Shown one piece after another: positions 1 through 7,520 of a stretch of 64,000 nucleotides of DNA. The position numbers and the translations under genes are program-made. Numbering within the stretch: the first letter of the stretch is position 1; every line of letters starts with the position of its first letter. Source of the DNA: an uncultured Phascolarctobacterium sp. (lineage in GTDB: Bacteria > Bacillota > Negativicutes > Acidaminococcales > Acidaminococcaceae); the NCBI RefSeq assembly GCF_900753045.1, contig NZ_CAADXO010000034.1:4936-68935 (forward strand), given 5' to 3'. The notes under the pieces were generated by a model. It was not told the origin of the DNA. It worked only from the letters and a program-made list of their open reading frames with translations, and did not search any database.

Positions 1-98
1 ATCAGCTGCAGTCCTATTTGCAGACCGGCGCGCGTTATGGCATGCAGACGATGGAAGATGCGGTAAAGGCCTTGCAGTTGCGCGGAATAATCGCATGA
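1..98 (+). CDS. C-terminal end of a PilT-like twitching-motility ATPase (partial)
   Basis: An open frame enters from the left edge (first complete codon at base 3) and stops with TGA at 96-98. The 31 visible residues include GARYGMQTMEDAV, which resembles the end of type IV pilus retraction ATPases, where a (Q/M)xTG..(Y/F)GMQTM segment precedes a short helix. PilT powers pilus retraction at the inner membrane. Only the tail is visible, so the Walker motifs cannot be checked and a PilB/GspE relative is possible. Confidence 0.5.
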   Translation, partial: QLQSYLQTGARYGMQTMEDAVKALQLRGIIA

Positions 99-126
99 AA
101 AAAAGCCGCTGCAAAAACAGCGGCTT
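98..126 (-). terminator. Intrinsic terminator of the antiporter gene
   Basis: A 9-bp perfect stem (AAGCCGCTG, 103-111, with CAGCGGCTT, 118-126) has a 6-nt loop. Read on the minus strand it is followed by a run of T. It lies 30 nt past the antiporter stop codon and just after the PilT-like stop, so the two convergent genes meet here. Confidence 0.8.
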
Positions 127-155
127 AATATATACAGATATATTGCAAAACGGTA

Positions 156-2459
156 TTACAAAATTTCTTCTCTGATTAAGGTATTCATCATCTTTTGCTT
201 GCCTAATACCCAAAGCAGATCGTTTTCTTCGAATACGAGAGAAACGTGAGGGTTGGTAATGGTGAAGGCACCACGCTCCAGACCGACAACAAGACAGCTC
301 CATTTGTTACGCAAATCAGCGGCCTTCAGTGAGGTTCCCAAAATAGGCGAATGCTTGTCGATGGTAATTGCCAGCGAGAGAAATTGCTGTTCCGGTTTAT
401 TTTGGTGGTTATCCAGCATAAATTCACGCAGGCTTTGCGGCAAATCGCAGCGTTCAAGGCCTAAGCTGCGCTGTCTTACGGCAGCGTCAAAAACCTGCAG
501 CTGGCTGCTGGTACCGATAAGCAGCAGCTTATCTCCCTGCTCAACTATCTGCTCGCCACCGGGCATATCAACAGTGCGATGGCTGCCCAAAAGCTGCAGG
601 ACGTTGCAGCCATAGCTTTCACGGAAGCCAAGACTGCGCAGGCTGCGGCCCTTAATCGGCGAGTCCTTCTGCAAATCGTAGTAGACGAGCTGTAAATCCT
701 CGTCGAACCAGGTACGGCTGTCATCAGGAGCACTTTCACGATGCTTGCGCATGTGCTTTTCGTTAAGGTTTACCAAAAAGCGTGATTCGATGCGCAGGTA
801 CTCGCTCATCAGCCAGTCGGAGGAGGAGATGAAGTAGGCTGCCAGCAGGACAGAAACGCAGGCCAGGAAGCCGTGCAGATTCAGCAGAGTGTGGAAGATG
901 AAGTACAGCGAAGCAGATGCTACAAGCAGCTTGCCGAACACAAGGAACATTAACGGCAGATGGTTAGCACGCTTTTTGAACCAAAGCTTGGAGAATAAAT
1001 CACCGTTGCCGGCGCGGTTGACAAGCACAGCGCGCAGAATCGGCGACATGATGATAAAGGTGGCTGCGGCGGTCAGCAGTCTGCTGTACGGCAGCTTCAG
1101 CGTGTTGCCCAAATAAGGCAGCAGGTAATATTCCGCACCCAAGGCAATGGCTGCCAGCAGGGTGATGAAAATCAGCATACGCATGGTGTAACCGGTCAGC
1201 AGATTCTTCCAGTCTTGATCCTTGTCATCGTCAGTATTGGTGCCGGTGTAACGGTCCAGCCAGCTTTTAGCCTGCGGCGGCAGCAGCTTCAGCACCAGCT
1301 GGTAAAAGGGTTCGGCTGCCATGATGCAGAAGGGTGTGGTAAAGGTAGTAATTACGGATACCGCTACGATAATCGGATATAAAAAGCTGCTGATTACGCC
1401 AAGGCTCATGCCGAGGGAAGCGATAATAAAGGAGAATTCACCGATCTGTGCCAGGCTGAAGCCGCAGTGTACAGAGGTATTGAGGCTTTGGCCGGAGGCT
1501 AGCACGCCGCCGGTGGAGAAAATAAGCTTGCCGATAATTGTTGCTACTACCAGCACGAAGATGGGCAGCGCCTGCTTCAGCAGGATAGCGGGATCTACCA
1601 TCATACCGACGGATACGAAAAAGACAGCGCCGAACAAATCCTTGATAGGAGCAACGAGGTGCTCGATTTTTTCTGCGTTAGGCGCTTCGGCAATCAAAGA
1701 GCCCATGATGAAGGCACCCAAAGCGGAGGAGAAGCCGAGCTGAGTTGCCAGCACAACCATACCGAGGCACAGGCCGATGGAAACAACTACCAAAGTTTCT
1801 TCGTTCATCAGCTGCTTGGCCCATTTAAAGAAGCTGGGGACAAGGTACATACCCAGAACAAACCATAAAACGAGGAAGAAAATAAGACGTCCGATGCTGA
1901 GCAGCAGCTCCATTGTGGAAACATCGGCGCTGGCTACGGCCATGGTTGCAAGCAGCACCATCATCACGATACCGGCGATATCTTCAATAATCAGCACACC
2001 GAAAACTATTTCCGTAAAGCGCTGCGCTCGGAGCTTTAAATCGTCAAAGGCCTTGATAATAATCGTGGTGGAGGACATGGAAAGCATACCGCCCAAAAAA
2101 AGGCTGTCCATATGGTTCCAGCCGAGCAGCGTACCGGCGAAGTAGCCCACGGCCAGCATGCCGCCTATTTCTACCGCAGTGGCGATGAAGGCTGTACTGC
2201 CTACGCTTTTCAGTTTGTAAAAGCTGGACTCCAGTCCCAGCGCGAACAGCAGGAAGATAACACCGATTTCGGACCAGGCGTGGACGTTGGCCTTATCGGT
2301 AATCGTCGGGAAGAAGTTGAAATGCGGACCGGTGATGAAGCCGGCAACAATGTAGCCGAGTACCAGCGGCTGATTAATCTTCTTGAAAAGAATTGTCGTG
2401 ACGCCGGCTACGAGCAAAATCATTGCTAAATCATTAATAATAGTAGGCAGATGAGTCAT
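156..2459 (-). CDS. Cation:proton antiporter (CPA2/KefB-like) with two TrkA-C domains
   Basis: The predicted 767-aa inner-membrane protein exchanges H+ for Na+ or K+. The N-terminal ~400 residues are a 12-13-helix Na_H_Exchanger domain with LGYIVAG and the glycine-rich LGAFIMGSLIAEAP stretch. Two or three more helices follow. The soluble C-terminus holds two TrkA-C (RCK-C) modules (around residues 610-685 and 695-767) and no TrkA-N nucleotide-binding domain. The start at 2459 is chosen because AAGGAGATTCCC precedes ATGACTCATC; a longer in-frame ATG at 2489 has no ribosome site. It is transcribed divergently from the transaminase gene. TrkA-C domains usually bind small ligands that gate transport; the ligand here is unknown. 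Confidence 0.85.
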   Translation of the reverse strand: MTHLPTIINDLAMILLVAGVTTILFKKINQPLVLGYIVAGFITGPHFNFFPTITDKANVHAWSEIGVIFLLFALGLESSFYKLKSVGSTAFIATAVEIGGMLAVGYFAGTLLGWNHMDSLFLGGMLSMSSTTIIIKAFDDLKLRAQRFTEIVFGVLIIEDIAGIVMMVLLATMAVASADVSTMELLLSIGRLIFFLVLWFVLGMYLVPSFFKWAKQLMNEETLVVVSIGLCLGMVVLATQLGFSSALGAFIMGSLIAEAPNAEKIEHLVAPIKDLFGAVFFVSVGMMVDPAILLKQALPIFVLVVATIIGKLIFSTGGVLASGQSLNTSVHCGFSLAQIGEFSFIIASLGMSLGVISSFLYPIIVAVSVITTFTTPFCIMAAEPFYQLVLKLLPPQAKSWLDRYTGTNTDDDKDQDWKNLLTGYTMRMLIFITLLAAIALGAEYYLLPYLGNTLKLPYSRLLTAAATFIIMSPILRAVLVNRAGNGDLFSKLWFKKRANHLPLMFLVFGKLLVASASLYFIFHTLLNLHGFLACVSVLLAAYFISSSDWLMSEYLRIESRFLVNLNEKHMRKHRESAPDDSRTWFDEDLQLVYYDLQKDSPIKGRSLRSLGFRESYGCNVLQLLGSHRTVDMPGGEQIVEQGDKLLLIGTSSQLQVFDAAVRQRSLGLERCDLPQSLREFMLDNHQNKPEQQFLSLAITIDKHSPILGTSLKAADLRNKWSCLVVGLERGAFTITNPHVSLVFEENDLLWVLGKQKMMNTLIREEIL

Positions 2460-2666
2460 GGGAATCTCCTTTGCGATATTTTTTGCCAAAATGGCTTTAA
2501 ATGGTGTATAATAATTAAAATGTAGTCATTAGCTTTTTACAAGCTCTGTAGACTGCAAAACAAATAATCTCAATATATATTATACAATATTTTTGACTGA
2601 AATTATTGCATAAATAATGCTTTATTATGTTAATTTATTGTGACAAGCGCATTTGGAGGAATAAAG

Positions 2667-3551
2667 ATGAACGAAAATCAACAAGAAAAATTAGTTTTGG
2701 TAGACGGCGAGATTATGCCGGAAGCTGAAGCGTTTATTGACGTTAACGACCGCGGTCATAACTTCGGCGATGGCGTTTTTGAAATTGTACCGGTTTATAA
2801 CGGCCGTGCCTTTGCTTTGCTGCCGCATATGAACAATTTATTCGATTCTGTAATCGCCGTAAAAATCCCCGGCGTTTATATGATTGAAGAGCTGGTAGAG
2901 TTCCATGAAAGCCTGTTGGCCGCAACCGGTCTGAAGGACTGCGAAATCTATACTCAGGTAACCCGTGGCAGCGGTGCTTATGCCCTGTCCTATCCGGAGC
3001 AGAGCATTCCGCATCTGACTATGTATGCTGTACCGGTTGACCGTGAGGCACTGGCTGAAAAACGTGCCAAGGGCGTAAATGTTATCACTGTGGAGGACGT
3101 GCGTTGGGCACGCTGTGATATCAATACTCTGAACCGTCTGCCGGAGGTAATGGCTAAACAGAAGGCTGTTATCGGCAACGCTTTTGATTCTCTGTTTGTA
3201 CGCGACGGCAAAATTACTGAAAGCACGGAAGCAAGCTTCTTCATTTATAAAGACGGTATTCTGTGGACTCATCCCGAAAACAACTTTATCCATAAAAACA
3301 TTACCCGCCGCCTGCTGATGGAACGCCTGTCCAAGGATATGGACCTGCAGATTATCGAAAGAGCCTTTGACAAGGATTTCGCTCTCAAAGCAGACGAAGC
3401 CTTCCTCTGCGGACCGCGTTGCGAATTTATGCCTGTTACTAAAATCGACCGTAGCTTCGTTGCTGACGGCAAGGTTGGCGAGCTGACACAAAAGCTGCAG
3501 GATGCATATATGGCGTTTGTAGCTAAGGAATGCCCTGCTAAGCATGAATAA
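2667..3551 (+). CDS. dat: D-amino-acid transaminase (class IV aminotransferase)
   Basis: A 294-aa class IV PLP aminotransferase. The segment DINTLNRLPEVMAKQKA resembles the D-alanine transaminase signature, with Lys164 as the probable Schiff-base lysine. VRDGKITEST (around 178-187) supplies the conserved Glu of the cofactor site. RGHNFGDGVFE near residue 30 is the family N-terminal motif. Such enzymes interconvert D-Ala/D-Glu and 2-oxo acids for peptidoglycan. A branched-chain or 4-amino-4-deoxychorismate enzyme is less likely but not excluded. ATG 2667 follows TTTGGAGGAATAAAG; a GTG at 2640 lies upstream of that site and is unlikely. The 3' end overlaps the next gene by 8 nt, suggesting translational coupling. 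Confidence 0.8.
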   Translation: MNENQQEKLVLVDGEIMPEAEAFIDVNDRGHNFGDGVFEIVPVYNGRAFALLPHMNNLFDSVIAVKIPGVYMIEELVEFHESLLAATGLKDCEIYTQVTRGSGAYALSYPEQSIPHLTMYAVPVDREALAEKRAKGVNVITVEDVRWARCDINTLNRLPEVMAKQKAVIGNAFDSLFVRDGKITESTEASFFIYKDGILWTHPENNFIHKNITRRLLMERLSKDMDLQIIERAFDKDFALKADEAFLCGPRCEFMPVTKIDRSFVADGKVGELTQKLQDAYMAFVAKECPAKHE

Positions 3552-4050
3552 CAGCAAGCTGGTGCGTGGAGCGCTATTAGCGGCCTTGGCGCTGGCGCTG
3601 CAGTCGCTGCGTTTAGTGCTGCCGATGCCGCAGCTGCTTTCCACGTTTATCATCGGTACTCTGGTGCATATGATGCTGGTGCTCACGCTGCAGCTTAACG
3701 GCCTGAAGACAGCACTGCTGCTGGCGTTTTTGCTGCCGCTGACGGCATACGTGCAGGGGCAGGTACTGCTGCCGTTTCTGATACCTGTAATCTGGTTGGG
3801 CAATTTTGTTTTTGTTTTGCTTATGTGTCAGTTTAAGAACAGACGCAAGCTGTCTTTATGCGTGCCGCCTGTGGCAAAGGCCTGTGTTATGCTGCTGGCA
3901 GCCTGGGCTGTGCTGAGCTTTTTGGCGCTGCCGAATCCTGCGCTGCGTAAGACTGTTATGTTTGCGATGAGCGTACCGCAGCTGCTGACGGCTGTTGCCG
4001 GTATTTTGCTGGCAGAGCAGGTCAAAAAGCGCCTGCGTCAGTTTGATTAA
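3544..4050 (+). CDS. Small polytopic membrane protein, ECF S-component-like
   Basis: A 168-aa, very hydrophobic protein with about five membrane segments and short basic loops, including NRRKL and KKRLRQFD at the C-terminus. Size, topology and an N-terminal LVRGALLAALALALQSLRL helix recall substrate-binding S components of energy-coupling-factor transporters, but no family signature is decisive and no substrate can be named. It overlaps dat by 8 nt and is probably co-translated with it. A strong terminator follows. The ECF assignment is inference; the membrane topology is read directly from the sequence. Confidence 0.6.
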   Translation: MNNSKLVRGALLAALALALQSLRLVLPMPQLLSTFIIGTLVHMMLVLTLQLNGLKTALLLAFLLPLTAYVQGQVLLPFLIPVIWLGNFVFVLLMCQFKNRRKLSLCVPPVAKACVMLLAAWAVLSFLALPNPALRKTVMFAMSVPQLLTAVAGILLAEQVKKRLRQFD

Positions 4051-4105
4051 TACGGGTTTTGCAATAGTATAATGTATTTATGCGCGTCGTATTTAACCGA
4101 CAGCG

Positions 4106-4142
4106 AAAATAACCGCCGGTGTAAAAGCTGAGCGGTTATTTT
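4106..4142 (+). terminator. Intrinsic terminator after dat and its membrane partner
   Basis: An 11-bp perfect stem, AAAATAACCGC (4106-4116) with GCGGTTATTTT (4132-4142), has a 15-nt loop and ends in TTTT. Confidence 0.85.
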
Positions 4143-4199
4143 AATGCTGTTGCTTTACTCAGTAACCTTTTGGTAACTGAAGCACTTTTTTGTGCATAC

Positions 4200-4231
4200 T
4201 TTACAGAAAAGCTGAAACAGCATATTATAAT
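4200..4231 (+). promoter_or_regulatory. Possible distal promoter of the DUF2156 gene
   Basis: TTTACA (4200-4205), 17 nt, then TATTAT (4223-4228). It would give a leader of about 120 nt. Between 4143 and 4357 I see only this element and the extended -10 below. Confidence 0.4.
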
Positions 4232-4310
4232 ATAGGCAATGGATAGTAGTTATTTATTTTGTGAAGTTAATGTTAAAAATGCAATTACAATAACGCAAGA
4301 TATATTTCAT

Positions 4311-4320
4311 ATGCTATAAT
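4311..4320 (+). promoter_or_regulatory. Extended -10 promoter of the DUF2156/GNAT operon
   Basis: ATGCTATAAT contains the TGn extension directly before a consensus TATAAT (4315-4320). No good -35 is present, as is usual for extended -10 promoters. The start of transcription would be near 4327, about 30 nt before the proposed AUU start. Confidence 0.5.
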
Positions 4321-4343
4321 ATACAAGCAGTAATGAGTTTTTT

Positions 4344-4349
4344 AGGGGG
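4344..4349 (+). promoter_or_regulatory. Ribosome-binding site that points to an AUU start
   Basis: AGGGGG lies 8 nt before ATT at 4358 and 32 nt before the first conventional start (TTG 4382). No other SD-like sequence is present in between. This is the evidence for the unusual start of the next gene. Confidence 0.6.
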
Positions 4350-4357
4350 TTATCAGT

Positions 4358-5242
4358 ATTTTAGAATTTAAACCTGTAACATTGGCACAAAAGCCTTTGT
4401 TTGAAAGCTATATATCAAAATCACATCAAGATGGCAGCGAATGTGCCTTTTCCAATCTTTTTATATGGCGTGACTGCTATCATATTTATTGGTGCGTAGC
4501 GCACGATTTCCTGCTGCTGAAGGTTAAACGCAACAACGTTGATTTTTACATTCAGCCTTTTGGCGGACGCGATGAGGATTTGCCGCGTCTGATGCAGGAG
4601 CTGAAGGAGGAGCATCAGGGCAAGCCGTTTGAAATGCATGGTATCTATGATTTTACCAAGGAGCGCTTTGAGCGCGTGATGCCGGGTCTGACATATGAAG
4701 AAGACCGCGATAACTGGGATTATGTATATCTGCAGGAAAAGCTGGCAACGCTTTCCGGCCGCAAGCTGCATGGGCAGAAGAATCACTACAATGCTTTTGT
4801 CAAGGCGCATCCGGATTTCGTTTATGAGCCGATTACTATGGATAATATGATGGAATGCCTGAATTTCGGCGAGCGCTGGTGTGATGAGCATATGGCGGAG
4901 GATCCTTCGCTGCTGTGCGAAAAATATGCTATTCAGGAGGCCTTTCTGAGCTTTGAACAGCTGGAGCTGCGCGGCGGTGCAATCCGTTTCGATGGTAAAA
5001 TTCAGGCCTTCAGCTTTGGCAAGAAGATTAACGACGATACAGCGGTGCTGCATGTAGAAAAGGCGCGTCATGATGTACGCGGCCTGTATACGGCGATTAC
5101 GAAGGAGTTCGCCGCTCATGCCTGGACGGATGTAAAATATCTCAACCGTGAGGAGGATATGGGACATCCCGGTCTGCGTGAGGCAAAGCTGGCGCTGCAT
5201 CCGGAATTTATGGTGAAAAAATATAATGTAATTATTGGGTGA
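4358..5242 (+). CDS. DUF2156 (phosphatidylglycerol lysyltransferase C-terminal-like) protein
   Basis: The 294-aa product belongs to the DUF2156 group, two GNAT folds related to the catalytic domain of MprF. It shows the family layout: N-terminal L-E-F-K-P-(I/V)-T-L, CAFSNLFIWRD, LSGRKLHGQKNHYNAF around the middle, and a C-terminal LNREEDMGHPGLREAKLALHP. MprF-like enzymes move aminoacyl groups to lipids, but stand-alone DUF2156 proteins have no established substrate. The start is unusual: conserved N-terminal residues are encoded upstream of TTG 4382, and the only codon with a proper SD distance is ATT at 4358. A GNAT gene follows 8 nt downstream, so the pair probably works together. Confidence 0.75.
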   Translation: MLEFKPVTLAQKPLFESYISKSHQDGSECAFSNLFIWRDCYHIYWCVAHDFLLLKVKRNNVDFYIQPFGGRDEDLPRLMQELKEEHQGKPFEMHGIYDFTKERFERVMPGLTYEEDRDNWDYVYLQEKLATLSGRKLHGQKNHYNAFVKAHPDFVYEPITMDNMMECLNFGERWCDEHMAEDPSLLCEKYAIQEAFLSFEQLELRGGAIRFDGKIQAFSFGKKINDDTAVLHVEKARHDVRGLYTAITKEFAAHAWTDVKYLNREEDMGHPGLREAKLALHPEFMVKKYNVIIG

Positions 5243-5250
5243 GGTAGCTT

Positions 5251-6474
5251 ATGATTTACCGTGTCTTGAGCAAGGAGCGCATGTACCAGGCAGAGGAGCT
5301 TTGGGATTACTGCTTTGAAAAAAAGACAGAGCCTTTCTTTCAGTACTATTTTGAGCAGTACTGCGGCAAGGACAATATGGTTATCGGCGGCTTTGACAAG
5401 GTCGGCGAGGAAGAAAAGCTGCGCACGATGCTGCATGTAAATCCTTATATGCTGCATTTGCGCGGGCAGGATATGCTGGTGCCGTATCTTGTAGGAATTG
5501 CCACCGCTCCGGAAGCACGTGGACAGCATCTTTTGCGTCCGCTTTTGGAAACTGCTTTCGAGGTGCTGCGTTCACAGGGCTTTCCCTTTGTGACGCTGAT
5601 GCCTATAAGTGCCGGTATTTATCTGCCGTATGAATTTGCTTACTGCTATTATCGTCATGAATATAAAATGCCTTTGGCAAAGCTGCAAATTCCTGCAATT
5701 GGTGATGACCTGTCGGCAGAACGTCTGGACTTAGTTTCCTTGCTGCAATCTGTGACTGAGGAAAAAGCTCAGCCTTGCAATCCTTTGGCAGATATTTACG
5801 CAAGTGTTACCGCAGCGTGGAACGGCGTGCCGCAGCGCACTGCTTTTCAATGGCGCAAGCTGTTGTCTGTAGTTACGCAGGAAAACGTGTTGTGCGCTGT
5901 TGTCTATCGTGCGGGGGTAGCTGTTGGCTATATGCTTTACTCGCTGACTGACGGCACGTTCAACGTGCAGGAGCTGTTGGCGCAGGATGCTGCGGCGAAG
6001 AACCGTCTGCTGCAATATGCCGCAGGACACAGGAGCGAGGCTAAGGAGCTTTGCTGGCTGGCGGAGCCATGGGATAAAACATATCTTAGCTTTGCGGACC
6101 AGGCGCTTACAGGCAGACTGCAGCCGTTTATGATGGCACGTTGCCTTGATGCGCGTTTAGCGCTCGCCAAGCTGCCGGTAGCAGCAAGCATGAGCAGCGG
6201 CAGCATTGTTGTTTTGCTTACGGATAAGATGATTGAGCGCAATAATCATCTGCTGCAGCTGCGCACTTCACCGGGCAAGCTGGAGACAGTCAGCACGCTG
6301 GAGCAGGAGGAGGTTACCATGGATATGGGCGCCTTCACCCAGCTTTACTTCGGTGCCTTCAGTGCCAGCGAACTGTGGGAAACAGGGCGCATCAAATGCA
6401 GCGATATGCAGAAGCTGCAGCTGCTCGATGAGCTTTTCACAAAATGCCGCACGTACAATAACGAATATTTTTAA
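5251..6474 (+). CDS. Eis-like GNAT acetyltransferase with SCP2-type C-terminus
   Basis: A 407-aa protein with the architecture of the Eis family: an N-terminal GNAT domain, a second degenerate GNAT domain and a C-terminal sterol-carrier-like domain. VGIATAPEARGQHLLRPLLE (about 81-100) is the acetyl-CoA pyrophosphate loop. Family members acetylate amines of small molecules or proteins, and the physiological acceptor here is unknown. It sits 8 nt after the DUF2156 gene in one transcription unit and ends at a strong terminator. The ATG at 5251 follows GAGGTAGCTT. Confidence 0.75.
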   Translation: MIYRVLSKERMYQAEELWDYCFEKKTEPFFQYYFEQYCGKDNMVIGGFDKVGEEEKLRTMLHVNPYMLHLRGQDMLVPYLVGIATAPEARGQHLLRPLLETAFEVLRSQGFPFVTLMPISAGIYLPYEFAYCYYRHEYKMPLAKLQIPAIGDDLSAERLDLVSLLQSVTEEKAQPCNPLADIYASVTAAWNGVPQRTAFQWRKLLSVVTQENVLCAVVYRAGVAVGYMLYSLTDGTFNVQELLAQDAAAKNRLLQYAAGHRSEAKELCWLAEPWDKTYLSFADQALTGRLQPFMMARCLDARLALAKLPVAASMSSGSIVVLLTDKMIERNNHLLQLRTSPGKLETVSTLEQEEVTMDMGAFTQLYFGAFSASELWETGRIKCSDMQKLQLLDELFTKCRTYNNEYF

Positions 6475-6481
6475 GTTTATC

Positions 6482-6514
6482 CAGGCTGCTTGGTAATCCG
6501 GCAGCCTGTTTTTT
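6482..6514 (+). terminator. Intrinsic terminator of the DUF2156/GNAT operon
   Basis: CAGGCTGC (6482-6489) pairs with GCAGCCTG (6501-6508) and is followed by six T. It also marks the left limit of the transferred block that follows. Confidence 0.85.
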
Positions 6515-6534
6515 CATGCAAGAAAGGAGCAGCC

Positions 6535-6738
6535 ATGAACAAAGAACCCTTTGAGAACTATTCTGATGTGCTGAATGTGCAGCAGCTTGCGGAAGCCCTG
6601 CATTTGTTGAGGGCTGGGGCTTACAATCTGCTGAAAGAACCGGACTTTCCCATACTGAAAATCGGTGGTCGAAAGTTGGTAACGAAGCAGGATTTGCACG
6701 CGTGGATGAAACGCCACACCAACGGTCAAGAGCCGTAA
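6535..6738 (+). CDS. Excisionase-like helix-turn-helix protein
   Basis: A 67-aa protein with the MerR/excisionase-type layout: DVLNVQQLAEALHL, then ILKIGGRKLVTKQDLHAWM, the wing-like segment that reads 'this name, this residue' in the HTH_17 family. Such proteins direct excision of integrative elements or plasmid functions. ATG 6535 follows AAGAAAGGAGC. It is the first gene of a block whose base and codon use differ from the flanking Negativicutes genes, and no integrase is found nearby, so it is probably debris of an integrative element. Confidence 0.65.
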   Translation: MNKEPFENYSDVLNVQQLAEALHLLRAGAYNLLKEPDFPILKIGGRKLVTKQDLHAWMKRHTNGQEP

Positions 6739-6741
6739 AAA

Positions 6742-6894
6742 ATGAAAATCAGCCAACAGGAACCCGCTGGACGAGGAATGGGTCGCCGGAGCGTTTCTAT
6801 TCCAAAATCACGAAATTTCCCAAGTCAAGAGCCGGGGAAAACGCCAGAAAAATGCCGCCATTGCGGAACGAAGCGCAGAAAGGAGCTTTTATGA
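6742..6894 (+). CDS. Small basic protein with CxxC, translationally coupled
   Basis: A 50-aa frame starts 3 nt after the excisionase-like stop and ends in an ATGA overlap with the next gene. The product is basic and contains CRHCGTKRRKELL at its C-terminus, half of a zinc-ribbon-like motif. No good ribosome site precedes the ATG apart from sequence inside the upstream gene. Coupling at both ends supports translation, but it may be a fragment of a longer element gene. No function is known. Confidence 0.4.
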   Translation: MKISQQEPAGRGMGRRSVSIPKSRNFPSQEPGKTPEKCRHCGTKRRKELL

Positions 6895-7184
6895 GAACAG
6901 TACTGACCAAGCAGGAAAAAACAACAGACATTTGGGTTGACGAGAAAACACCGACCATCTACATCTGCACCCACAACACTGATTTGAAGAACAGGCTGAC
7001 CGCCTACGCCGAGCAGTACCCCGACCAATGCAAGCTGACCGAGGATGATGTGGTGATCGGCTGCAAGTCTTTTGAGATTGCAAAGGGACGGCTTTCCTTT
7101 AGGCTGACTGCGCCATATAGTGAGGAACGCCGGAGAGCGGCGAGTATTTTTGCTAAGGCCAATAATTCCTTTTTGGAAAAATAA
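6891..7184 (+). CDS. Conserved hypothetical protein of Firmicute integrative elements
   Basis: A 97-aa protein starting MRTVLTKQEKTTDIWVDE and ending in a charged helix (YSEERRRAASIFAKANN). I recall close relatives as small genes in clostridial integrative and conjugative elements, near HTH and relaxase genes, with no known function. ATG 6891 follows GAAAGGAGCTTTT. An upstream in-frame extension to 6702 overlaps the excisionase-like gene and has no ribosome site, so it is rejected. Confidence 0.65.
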   Translation: MRTVLTKQEKTTDIWVDEKTPTIYICTHNTDLKNRLTAYAEQYPDQCKLTEDDVVIGCKSFEIAKGRLSFRLTAPYSEERRRAASIFAKANNSFLEK

Positions 7185-7213
7185 AATTCACGTTAGTGAA
7201 TATAAATTACATT

Positions 7214-7245
7214 TTGTCAATCTCTGTGGTATAATATAATATAAT
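7214..7245 (+). promoter_or_regulatory. Promoter with three overlapping TATAAT boxes
   Basis: TTGTCA (7214-7219) is followed by three TATAAT boxes at 7230, 7235 and 7240, repeated every 5 nt. Only the second (15-nt spacer) is close to workable. It precedes the frameshifted regulator and the restriction-modification genes. Confidence 0.45.
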
Positions 7246-7267
7246 CGTATTGTTAGCGAGGTGCAAA

Positions 7268-7478
7268 ATGGAGATTAGCTACAACAAACTGTGGAAATTG
7301 TTGATTGATATAAGGTATGAACAAGACGGACTTGCGCTTTCAGGCACATTTAAGTTCGGGAACGATGGCGAAACTCGGAAAAAATGAAAATGTTACGACT
7401 GATATTCTTGTCAGGATTTGTTCTGTTTTAGAATGTGATCTGTCTGATATTATGGAGTTGCAGTCAATCAGCAAATAA
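7268..7478 (+). pseudogene. Frameshifted XRE/Cro-type regulator of the restriction-modification locus
   Basis: From ATG 7268 the frame reads MEISYNKLWKLLID, the usual start of a short Cro/C1-type HTH family, but it runs out of register and stops at 7385-7387. The matching remainder continues in the +1 frame from 7317 (MNKTDLRF, then GTMAKLGKNENVTTDILVRI and CSVLECDLSDIMEL) to TAA 7476-7478. One net 1-base change between about 7310 and 7318 explains both halves. Intact relatives are 65-70 aa and often control restriction-modification genes. As read, the regulator is broken, though translation of the second half alone from ATG 7317 is conceivable. Confidence 0.7.
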
Positions 7479-7520
7479 TGTGCGTTATAAGCAGTTCGAA
7501 AAATGTAGAAGGAAATGACT

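Noticed and set aside
2838..3803. 321-codon minus-strand frame opposite dat and its partner
   Set aside because: Antisense to two supported genes with SD-led starts and conserved motifs.
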